Source: Phycisphaeraceae bacterium
GTDB taxonomy: Bacteria > Planctomycetota > Phycisphaerae > Phycisphaerales > UBA1924
Assembly (NCBI GenBank): GCA_019636555.1
Contig: JAHBXH010000001.1
Span: 2,328,928-2,392,927, forward strand
Direction of reading: 5' to 3'
Length of the DNA stretch: 64,000 nt
Below, one piece after another: positions 26,431-33,509 of this stretch; the first letter of the stretch is position 1, and each line of letters opens with the position of its first letter. A program made the translations under genes and the position numbers. Below the pieces are notes generated by a model. That model had not been told where the DNA came from, made no database searches, and was given only the letters and a program-made list of their open reading frames with translations.

Positions 26431-26562
26431 GTGGTCTCCCTGGATTCCATCCCGTAAAGGTCGCCCCGCAACCTCACGGCAGAATAGCCGAGAAGGAGTT
26501 CTGGCGCAGAAAAAAGCCCGACGTTAAGCCGGGCTCGTGGGGAACGAACAATGAGAATGCGA

Positions 26563-26937
26563 TCAAGTCTTCGCAGGGATAGCCTTGGAGGCCTTGACCG
26601 CGATGGCAACAATCTTGTCGAAGAGCTTCGGGTCGCTGATCGCGATCTCGCTCAGCATTTTGCGATTGAGAAGGATGCCCGACATCCGCAGGCCGTTCAT
26701 CAGGAGGCTGTAGCGGGTGTTGCGCATGCGGCAGGCGGCAGTGATGCGGACGATCCACAAAGCGCGCATGTCGCGCTTGCGGTAGCGACGATCGCGCATC
26801 GCGTAGACGCCGGCGCGGATCACCGCGTTGCGGGCGCGATACCAGTGCTTGCTGTTTGTGCCGAAATAGCCCTTGGCTTCGCGGAGAAGCTTTTTCCGAT
26901 TCTGAGCGCGGGCAGCGCCTTTGCGAACGCGAGGCAT
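26563..26937 (-). CDS. rplT: Large-subunit ribosomal protein L20
   Basis: A 124-residue basic protein with the L20 sequence throughout (MPRVRKG start, GYFGTNSKHWYRAR, RMRNTRYSLLMNGL). It binds 23S rRNA early in 50S assembly. CAGGAG is located eight bases before the ATG. It follows rpmI by 104 bases, the usual rpmI-rplT order. In many bacteria L20 represses its own operon by binding the mRNA leader; no such leader structure was recognised here. Confidence 0.97.
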   Translation of the reverse strand: MPRVRKGAARAQNRKKLLREAKGYFGTNSKHWYRARNAVIRAGVYAMRDRRYRKRDMRALWIVRITAACRMRNTRYSLLMNGLRMSGILLNRKMLSEIAISDPKLFDKIVAIAVKASKAIPAKT

Positions 26938-27041
26938 AATTCAAACTCCTGCTGATCCGAACGGGGCGGGATCCACTCCCGACTTGTGACCCGGCGGACG
27001 GTGATATGAACCCGGACGAGTCGCCCGAGAAAAAAGACGTG

Positions 27042-27335
27042 CTACTTGGACTTCGAGGCGGACTTTGCCGCGGCAGCCTTGCGCTGCGCCGGCGTCGGGT
27101 TGCGCTTGATCGTCGCACGGGACTGTGACCGGCCACGAAGGCGACGGAACAAGAGCTTCTCGATCCGCTTGGCTTCGGGGTTCGACATCATCGGGTCCTT
27201 CCGCAGCTGGCGGAGGCGCTTGCCACCCTTGCCGGAGCGGAGGTGCTTGTGATTCGCCGAGCGGTGACGCACCAAACCGGTCTTGGTGATGCGGATGCGC
27301 TTCAGAAGGCCTTTATGGTTTTTGGTCTTGGGCAT
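27042..27335 (-). CDS. rpmI: Large-subunit ribosomal protein L35 with C-terminal extension
   Basis: A 97-residue protein beginning MPKTKNHKGLLKRIRITKTG, the L35 signature, with RSGKGGKRLRQL in the middle. Usual L35 is about 65 residues; here a Lys/Arg/Ala-rich extension of about 35 residues follows (ending AAAAKSASKSK). The start at 27335 is fixed by the family; an in-frame extension to 27386 is not plausible. infC, which normally precedes rpmI, is not present upstream. Confidence 0.95.
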   Translation of the reverse strand: MPKTKNHKGLLKRIRITKTGLVRHRSANHKHLRSGKGGKRLRQLRKDPMMSNPEAKRIEKLLFRRLRGRSQSRATIKRNPTPAQRKAAAAKSASKSK

Positions 27336-27501
27336 GACTTTCTCGATCCCCGTGCCATGGGCCTTGACCGGCCTTGGCAGGGTCAAGATACTAGGCAGAA
27401 AGTCGCTTGACGGCCACTTGGGAGGGCGTCGCAGGCGATCGCGGGGCTCTCTGCAGAGGCGCCCGCTCAGGCGTGGCTAGCGGAAAACGGGAGAACCGGG
27501 C

Positions 27502-28725
27502 TCAGGGGCCGACAAACGAATCCTTCGCGTCCATCGGCACCTCGATGCCTTCCAGCCTCCCGGTCTGATGCATCTTTGCCGCCTGCCGGATAATGACCTC
27601 GATCGCTCGCGGCAGCCAGATGTTGTCGCCGTCGGCACGCTCGGGGGTGGAAAGCCACGCCACGTTTCCATCCGCAAAGAGCACGAACTGACCCGCGCCG
27701 CAGTGATTGGGAGAATTTTCCATCGGGTCGATGACTTCGTCGTTGAACGCGTGGAGCACGACCGGAGAACGATCGGCCAACACGACGATGGTCGCGGGCG
27801 CTTCCGCAGGGGAGCGATGCCAGTTCGGGCGCTCCTGTCCATCCATGATCTGATAGCTGTACGAAATCGTTTCAAGATTGGACCAGTCAAAGGCGCCTTT
27901 CTTGACCTCTCCCACATCGGCCTTCGGGTTGCCCGAACAGGCCAGATCGCGCAACTTGGAATACCCCGTCCGCGCGAGCGTGAAAAGGTTGGAGGAATTG
28001 GCCTGAGGCTTCTCTGGAGTCACGTTCCACCACGGCGAGCCGCCGAATCCGGCCGTCGCGATAGGAAGAGAGTCCCGGTGATTGCCGGCGTACAGGCTCA
28101 TCGCCGAGGCGACGCTGCCGAGATTGCTTTGGCAGGAATATTGGCGACCCTTCTGGCTCACAAAGTTCATCGTGGGCCAAAGCACCGAGACTCCGATCAG
28201 GAGCATCGCCGCGATCGAAATCAGGTCGGACATCCGCCATCCGCGCGACGTCGGGGTGATGATTCCCTGCGCACGATTCGCGGCAACTTTCGCCTCTACT
28301 GCCTGGAACGTTCGTTCGACCAGCAGCGGCGTCGCGGAAATCTCGCTTTCGACAACCGTGGACGCGAGCTGCTCGTGCTTTCGTGCGCGATCTCTCAGTG
28401 CTGCAGGCGTGTGATTCGCGTCGTACCCCGCGAGCGCCCATGAATCCAGCGCTTCCGCGTCTTCGGAGCTCAGCACCGGCTCGGCGTGGCGAGCGATTCG
28501 CTGGATCGTGACATCGACAAGCGCCGCATCGCACGTGATGTGCCCCGCGTCGAGCAAGCCGAGCAAGGCGCCGACGTGCCGGGCACGCTGGCGCATCTCG
28601 TGAGGAACCTTTTCGATTTCCATCCCCGCTTCGATCAGCGCGTCGAGTGCCGCGCTGTCCGTCGCGCCGAGCGCGACCGGCGGGACGGTTTCTTCGACGA
28701 AGGAATTTGCGATCGGATCAGTCAT
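27502..28725 (-). CDS. Single-pass membrane protein with duplicated N-terminal domain and pseudopilin-like C-terminal domain, likely ECF sigma partner
   Basis: A 407-residue protein. Residues about 28-80 and 92-145 look like two tandem repeats of one helical unit (ALDxxxxAG, then P-x-x-x-R-x-RARxxxxL, then a hydrophobic helix with ER or VT and the ending QRI/QAV). A membrane helix follows at about 166-186. The outer part (192-370) resembles the large C-terminal domain of planctomycete pseudopilins: CQSNLGSVASAMSLYAGNH after the membrane helix and FADGNVAWL near residue 350, but the GFTLIE leader is absent. It is 50 bases downstream of an ECF sigma gene, so a role as membrane anti-sigma or sensor is inferred. 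ATG 28725 is chosen; TTG 28740 is possible. Confidence 0.8.
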   Translation of the reverse strand: MTDPIANSFVEETVPPVALGATDSAALDALIEAGMEIEKVPHEMRQRARHVGALLGLLDAGHITCDAALVDVTIQRIARHAEPVLSSEDAEALDSWALAGYDANHTPAALRDRARKHEQLASTVVESEISATPLLVERTFQAVEAKVAANRAQGIITPTSRGWRMSDLISIAAMLLIGVSVLWPTMNFVSQKGRQYSCQSNLGSVASAMSLYAGNHRDSLPIATAGFGGSPWWNVTPEKPQANSSNLFTLARTGYSKLRDLACSGNPKADVGEVKKGAFDWSNLETISYSYQIMDGQERPNWHRSPAEAPATIVVLADRSPVVLHAFNDEVIDPMENSPNHCGAGQFVLFADGNVAWLSTPERADGDNIWLPRAIEVIIRQAAKMHQTGRLEGIEVPMDAKDSFVGP

Positions 28726-28775
28726 TGGGGCACTCAACAAACTCGAAATGACGAGAGACGGAACGAACGAGAAAA

Positions 28776-29387
28776 CTAAGCGGCTTCTTCCTGACTCTTG
28801 TTGACGGCCTGCCAGCGTTTGGCGAAGGCGGCGACCGCCGCGTGCAAGCGGGACTTGACCGTCCCGAGAGGAATCTCGAGTTCCTCAGAAATTTGCACGT
28901 AGCTCAGGCGCTGGAAGTAGGCAAGAAGAAGAATCTCCTTCAGAGTCGGGGACAGGCCTGCGAGCGCTTCCTGAACCAGCTTGTCCCGCTCGGATCGATC
29001 CATTGCTGCATCCGGCTTGTCCACGTCGACCTCCAATAGGTCAACGAACATGGCACCGGAACCGTCGGAGGCATCCCCTCCCCCGACGGGCGCCAGAAGG
29101 TCCAATTCCTGGCGACGCATTTTCTTACGGAGGTAGTCCCGGCCCTTGTTCGCCGCGATCGTAAAAAGCCAGGGCCGAAAACGTCGTTCGATGTCGAATG
29201 TGTCACACGACTGATAAATCTGCATGAACGTCTCCTGGAAGACGTCCTCCGCCGCGGTTCGGTCCCCGACCAAGCGAAACAGGAATCGCAGGAGATCGTC
29301 CTTGTACCGCTCCAAGAGCTTGCGGAAGGACCCCATGTCCCCCCGCCTGAATTGGTCGAACAGCTTTTCGTCCGTAAGTTCCTTCAC
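28776..29387 (-). CDS. ECF-type RNA polymerase sigma factor
   Basis: A 203-residue sigma70-family ECF protein. Region 2 contains the core-binding and -10 recognition part (RYKDDLLRFLFRLVGDRTAAEDVFQETF, then FRPWLFTIAANKGRDYLRKK) and region 4 has the HTH for the -35 element (LSPTLKEILLLAYFQRLSYVQISEELEIPLGTVKSRLH). A linker of about 45 residues between them is long and acidic. GTG at 29387 with AAGGA six bases upstream is chosen; an upstream in-frame extension is poor in sequence quality. It probably works with the membrane protein encoded immediately downstream. Confidence 0.92.
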   Translation of the reverse strand: MKELTDEKLFDQFRRGDMGSFRKLLERYKDDLLRFLFRLVGDRTAAEDVFQETFMQIYQSCDTFDIERRFRPWLFTIAANKGRDYLRKKMRRQELDLLAPVGGGDASDGSGAMFVDLLEVDVDKPDAAMDRSERDKLVQEALAGLSPTLKEILLLAYFQRLSYVQISEELEIPLGTVKSRLHAAVAAFAKRWQAVNKSQEEAA

Positions 29388-29427
29388 TGGCGTTCCTTGC
29401 TGCGAATCACGACCGAACCGATAGTGG

Positions 29428-29769
29428 TTACCGACTTGGCGAGGCGTCCAGACGGGACTGATGCTGGTTGAGAATGACTCCAGACCGCCTTTCCATCCGA
29501 ATTCCCCGCTCGGGCGGAAACCTGCGAATCCCGTCCGCCCGCAGCCCCGGAGCGACCTCCGCGACGTATCGATCAAAGACCTGCTGGTTCGGGAAAAGAT
29601 AGCGTATTTCGACCTGGATGGGTTCGGATTGATTCCGGATGATTTGAGCGGAGGACGCTCCGCCCCTCAGGACTGCACCGATATGGCCACCCAACAGCCA
29701 GTCGATGTATTCGCGAGCCGTCGGCTCGTCCGGGAAGGTGGCTAGTACCGTGTACGCGATCGCGGACAT
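29428..29769 (-). CDS. DUF4286-like small protein
   Basis: A 113-residue soluble protein of ferredoxin-like DUF4286 type (YTVLATFPDEPTAREYIDWLLGGHIGAVLRGGA, then EIRYLFPNQQVFDRYVAEVAPGLRADG). The function of the family is not known. ATG 29769 is used because the family starts just there; longer in-frame starts would run into the region between the two sigma genes. It precedes the ECF sigma gene at 28776-29387 by 40 bases on the same strand. Confidence 0.8.
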   Translation of the reverse strand: MSAIAYTVLATFPDEPTAREYIDWLLGGHIGAVLRGGASSAQIIRNQSEPIQVEIRYLFPNQQVFDRYVAEVAPGLRADGIRRFPPERGIRMERRSGVILNQHQSRLDASPSR

Positions 29770-29871
29770 CCGAGCAGCATACTCCCCAATTGAACCCGCA
29801 ACCGGTTCTCGGAGCCGTGAACACGCATCTCTCGGGCAATAGTGAAGCTCCATGAGCGTTGGACTTTTCAG

Positions 29872-30513
29872 ATGACCGTCGTGCCGGAGGGCAAGAACCT
29901 CCCCCACCTCCCGCAACCGGATTCGGACGGCGTGAACATCACGCCGGTTCTGTTTGCTGCCGCGAGGGGCGATGAAACCGCATGGCGGCAGATTGTGGAT
30001 TTGTACGCGCGACGCGTTTTCGCGCTCGCGCAGGCAAGGTTAAGGAATCCCGACGTGGCGGAAGAAATTGCCCAATCCGTGTTTGCGACTCTCGCGGCCA
30101 AATTGGTCGGGGGCGGCTACACCGAGCGCGGCAAGTTCGAGCCCTGGCTGTTTCGCATCGCGTCGAACCGGATTCGGGACGAGCAGCGACGCAACCGGCG
30201 TCATCCGACGACGCACGATTCGGAGCGAATCGCGCGCACCGAAAACTCGGAAGAGCCGGCGTCCGCACCGCCCGAGCAGGTGCGAAGGCTGCGCTGGGCG
30301 ATGGGACAGCTCGGCGACTCGGATCGGGAAGTGATTGAACTTCGCCATCACGGCCAGATGAGCTTTGGACAGATGGCGGAAGTGCTGGGTGAGCCGCTTG
30401 GTACGTTGCTAGCGCGACACCACAGAGCGCTGGCCAAGTTGAAGGCGTTGATGGACCAATCCATGCAATCGGATAGTTCCGGGGTTCGCGCCGGGGGAAG
30501 GTTGGAAGCATGA
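29872..30513 (+). CDS. ECF-type RNA polymerase sigma factor
   Basis: A 213-residue ECF sigma factor. Region 2: WRQIVDLYARRVFALAQARLRNPDVAEEIAQSVFATL and FEPWLFRIASNRIRDEQRR. Region 4: LGDSDREVIELRHHGQMSFGQMAEVLGEPLGTLLARHHRAL; the final helix keeps the HTH pattern but with LLARHHRA in place of the usual VKSRLHRA. A Glu/Pro-rich linker connects them. ATG 29872 is chosen; GTG 29842 would add ten residues. The stop overlaps the next start (ATGA), linking it to the membrane protein that follows. Confidence 0.9.
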   Translation: MTVVPEGKNLPHLPQPDSDGVNITPVLFAAARGDETAWRQIVDLYARRVFALAQARLRNPDVAEEIAQSVFATLAAKLVGGGYTERGKFEPWLFRIASNRIRDEQRRNRRHPTTHDSERIARTENSEEPASAPPEQVRRLRWAMGQLGDSDREVIELRHHGQMSFGQMAEVLGEPLGTLLARHHRALAKLKALMDQSMQSDSSGVRAGGRLEA

Positions 30514-31010
30514 ATATGCACGAGCACGAAGTTGATGCCGCTCTTCTCGAGACCGATTCGATCGCGCGACGCGCGGCGAAGCTGGACGCGCAGAGCGCTC
30601 GTGAGGCGCCGGGCAGTCGCATCGGCGCGACGCTTGAGGACCGGATCTTTGCGTCTACGAAGGACGTGCTGAGAAACGATTCTCCGGTGGTCGGACGCAT
30701 CGAACCGGTCGCTCGACACGTTTCGCCGATGGTGTGGAAGCTGGCGGCGGCGATTGCACTCGTCGCTGGCGTGAGCGTCGTCGTGATTTCGTTGCGGCCG
30801 ATGCCCGCCCAGGTCATCGCTTCGACCGACACCGGGAAGGGCGCGCCGGACATGGAAATGGTCCTCGCAGCGGTTTCCCTTCTTGATGAACCGCTCAACG
30901 GGAATTTCGATCAATTGGCGGCGGACGCGGCGCGACTTCACGAATTGGTGACGACGCAGCAGCCTTTCGCGGCGGAAAACGCGGAAGAAAAGAACAGCCA
31001 GGGGGTTTAA
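30510..31010 (+). CDS. Single-pass membrane protein, likely anti-sigma partner
   Basis: A 166-residue protein with a cytoplasmic N-terminal 70 residues, one membrane helix at about 72-95 (WKLAAAIALVAGVSVVVISL) and a short outer part. It starts within the stop of the ECF sigma gene. Gene order and topology are those of many planctomycete anti-sigma factors, but no zinc-binding HxxxCxxC motif is present, so it is not a classic ZAS-domain anti-sigma factor. Regulation of the preceding sigma factor is inferred from position only. Confidence 0.72.
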   Translation: MNMHEHEVDAALLETDSIARRAAKLDAQSAREAPGSRIGATLEDRIFASTKDVLRNDSPVVGRIEPVARHVSPMVWKLAAAIALVAGVSVVVISLRPMPAQVIASTDTGKGAPDMEMVLAAVSLLDEPLNGNFDQLAADAARLHELVTTQQPFAAENAEEKNSQGV

Positions 31011-32078
31011 GTGCACACGCGTGACGCATTCATGAGTCTGTCTATCCCATTCGTGCTGGTTGCGGCGGGCGTGCTCGCGCAGCCTCCGGCGGCATCGGAT
31101 CCGGCTCCCCAGTCGCCCCCCGCTTCAACGCCTGCATCTGACGAAAAGGGGCCTCCCCCATTTCCAGCCCGCGAAGATCGCCGACCCGGCGACGAGCGCC
31201 GGCGTGGGGGCGATCGATTCGATTCGCCGCTTCTCCGCGAGGCCGCATCGCACGATCCGAAGCTGCTGAAAGACATCATCGATCGGATGCTCGAGCAGAA
31301 CAACCGGATTGAGCGCCGGTTGCAGGACGCCAAGAACAAGCTCGAGGCGGGAACACCCCCCGAAGAAGTCTTCCGGATGCTCCGCGAAGCACGCGCGGGA
31401 AACATGGCCGACGTGTTCTTCCAGAATTGGCGAGAGCGCCGGGAAGAAGCCAACTCACAAGGACCGATTTTCGACAAGCCCAAGATCGGCCCGGGAGGCG
31501 GTCCTGACCCGCAGCAGCGGGAAGAACTGATGCAGTTCATCCGCGAGATTCGGCCGGAGTTCGCCGCCAAGCTCGACGAGTGGCAGAAGACCGAGCCCCG
31601 TGCGTTCCGTGCCGTGATCGGCCACCTCATCATGCAAGCGGTCGACACCTTCCACGAACGGGATCGTGATGTGCAGCTCTACGAACTTCGCAAGGAAGAT
31701 CTTCGCACCAGCATTCTCGTCGTCGAGAAATCCACCGAGGTGCGCACTCTCCAGATGAGCGAGCCCAAGGGTGAGCCCGACAGCGAGAAGCTGACAAAGG
31801 CCAAGGCGGAACTCCGCGATCTGATGGGCAAGGGCTACGACGCCCGCGTGCGCGTGCGCGAGTACGAGGCCGACAAACTCGCGAAGCGGCTCGACGAATC
31901 CCGCGCGCGGATCCAGGAAACCAAGGACGTGCGCGAGCAGATGATCGAAAAAGCAATGACCCAATTGCTGGAACGTAAACGCGTGTCGCCGCAGCCGGGC
32001 GACGGACCTCCCAGCCCGCGCGATAAGCAGCCGCAGGGACCCGGCGGCGACCGAAGGCCCGAGCCCGGACCGCAATAG
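31011..32078 (+). CDS. Exported, charged coiled-coil protein
   Basis: A 355-residue protein with a signal peptide (hydrophobic core FVLVAAGVLAQ), a Pro/Asp/Arg-rich low-complexity part (about 30-70) and long charged helices to about residue 330 (KLLKDIIDRMLEQNNRIERRLQDAKNKL and similar). The C-terminus is again Pro/Gly-rich. It resembles the periplasmic metal- or stress-sensing helical proteins that accompany ECF systems (CnrX/CpxP-like layout), but no defined motif proves it. The GTG at 31011 abuts the preceding TAA; ATG at 31032 is an alternative. Confidence 0.75.
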   Translation: MHTRDAFMSLSIPFVLVAAGVLAQPPAASDPAPQSPPASTPASDEKGPPPFPAREDRRPGDERRRGGDRFDSPLLREAASHDPKLLKDIIDRMLEQNNRIERRLQDAKNKLEAGTPPEEVFRMLREARAGNMADVFFQNWRERREEANSQGPIFDKPKIGPGGGPDPQQREELMQFIREIRPEFAAKLDEWQKTEPRAFRAVIGHLIMQAVDTFHERDRDVQLYELRKEDLRTSILVVEKSTEVRTLQMSEPKGEPDSEKLTKAKAELRDLMGKGYDARVRVREYEADKLAKRLDESRARIQETKDVREQMIEKAMTQLLERKRVSPQPGDGPPSPRDKQPQGPGGDRRPEPGPQ

Positions 32079-32095
32079 CGGAGCAAGCAGCGCGA

Positions 32096-32500
32096 TTAAG
32101 AAACAACAGATCCGGGCGGAATATCGCTCTTCGGCATCAAAATGACAACGCGTCGTTGCGTGTCCGGCGGAGCGTCTTTGGGAGCATCGCTCGCCGCGAG
32201 CAGCATGCCGCGAGATTCTTCGCCGCGTATGACGCGCGGAGCGAGATTGGCGACGATGATGATCGATTGCCCCGTCAGTTCCTCAGGGGTGTAGTGGCCG
32301 CGGATCCCGGCGCAAATCTGCCGCGGTGTGCCCGAACCATCATCGAGTTGCAGTTTGAACAGCCGATCGGCGGAAGGGTGAAACTCCGCCTTGGTGATCT
32401 TCGCCACGCGCAGATCCACTTTCGCGAAATCTTCGAACGTGATCATCGGCTTGGCTGAAACGGCGCCCGTCGCGGGTGCCGGAACCGGTGCATCGGACAT
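32096..32500 (-). CDS. Stand-alone tRNA-binding (OB-fold, EMAPII/MetRS-beta-like) protein
   Basis: A 134-residue protein with an OB-fold tRNA-binding domain: FAKVDLRVAKITKAEFHPSADRLFKLQLD, CAGIRGHYTPEEL, and VANLAPRVIRGEESRGMLLAA, as in the C-terminal domain of methionyl-tRNA synthetase and in CsaA. It is free-standing here, preceded by a 20-residue Ala/Pro-rich leader. TAGGAG lies seven bases before the ATG at 32500. It probably binds tRNA and may assist a MetRS that lacks this domain, or act as a CsaA-like chaperone. It follows the ExbB/D cluster by 49 bases. Confidence 0.88.
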   Translation of the reverse strand: MSDAPVPAPATGAVSAKPMITFEDFAKVDLRVAKITKAEFHPSADRLFKLQLDDGSGTPRQICAGIRGHYTPEELTGQSIIIVANLAPRVIRGEESRGMLLAASDAPKDAPPDTQRRVVILMPKSDIPPGSVVS

Positions 32501-32549
32501 CGAAAAGACTCCTAAAGAGGGCCGAGTGTAGGGAGCTGTGTTTCAACGT

Positions 32550-33509
32550 TCATGGCTGGGCCGGAGTCGCCGCTTCTGCCGAAACCCACTGACCGTCTCT
32601 CCAGAACGGAAGGCGGACATCGACTGCGAATGCGACGGCCACGTCCGCAGGATCAGGATCGCGTGCAGGTCCGTCGCCTTCGGTCACGATCAGCGATCCC
32701 CACGGTTCATCGAACGATCCCGCGAGGCGGCGCTGGAGCCGGAGTTGAGCCGCGAGATCCGGCGCACTGAGTTTGATGCCGGGTTGTCCTCCGCAAACCG
32801 GGCAAATTCTTGCGGGGCCGCGCTGTCCCTTGGGTGGAGCGATCATTCCGGTACCGGCGCAGTCGAAACAGGGCAGCTTCTTGGACTCGTTCTCGAGGTC
32901 CTGCACCGAGATTGTGCCGCGCGCCGAGAGTTCCCGCGCGTGCTCCTCGAGGATCCGACGAACGCCCTTCGCCGCAAGCGAATCCCGAGCCTCGATACCG
33001 GCGCCGGCGCGAAGTTGTGTCAGAAATTGCGAAGCGCGGGCTGCGGCGGCGATTGATTCCTGTTCTCTCGCCCGGCGCGAAAGAGAAAAATCGGCGCTTG
33101 AGGGTTCGAGAATCGCGGCAATCGAACGAAGCCAGAGCCGATCGCCGTCCTGGGTGCTCATAGAGGCGAGCGCAATCGCGGCCGACGCCGCGGTGCGCCG
33201 ATGTCCCGGCTGTGTGCGGCCGTATTCCAGTGCCCGAATGAGCAATTCGCGTGTGAGCGCGACGCGCTCCGGAGAATCCGGGGTGTCGAGCAATTCTTCA
33301 GCCAACTCGAGGTATTCGGCAGGATCCGACGGCTTCAGTGCTCGGAGTCGTTCTCGCTCGTCACGATCCCGAACACTCTGCACTTCGTTCGAACGAGGAG
33401 TTGCAGACGCCGCGGGCGTTGTCGCTGGCGACTCGGGTGTCACGGGCTGCGACCGCGCTGTCGCAGCAGCGATGGAAAGCATGCAGAACAATGCGACGGA
33501 ACGGTTCAC
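32550..33509 (-). CDS. Secreted or envelope protein with a DnaJ-type four-cysteine motif
   Basis: A 319-residue protein with a signal peptide (about 1-19, ending in TARS). The middle is an alpha-helical repeat-like region; residues 214-240 carry CxxC-AGTG and CxxC-GG pairs (Cys214, 217, 236, 239), resembling half of a DnaJ zinc finger. The GTG at 33509 overlaps the stop of the preceding gene by four bases and has an AGGGG-like ribosome-binding site. The last gene of the ExbB/ExbD/vWA run, its function is unknown; zinc binding is expected from the motif. Confidence 0.72.
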   Translation of the reverse strand: MNRSVALFCMLSIAAATARSQPVTPESPATTPAASATPRSNEVQSVRDRDERERLRALKPSDPAEYLELAEELLDTPDSPERVALTRELLIRALEYGRTQPGHRRTAASAAIALASMSTQDGDRLWLRSIAAILEPSSADFSLSRRAREQESIAAAARASQFLTQLRAGAGIEARDSLAAKGVRRILEEHARELSARGTISVQDLENESKKLPCFDCAGTGMIAPPKGQRGPARICPVCGGQPGIKLSAPDLAAQLRLQRRLAGSFDEPWGSLIVTEGDGPARDPDPADVAVAFAVDVRLPFWRDGQWVSAEAATPAQP

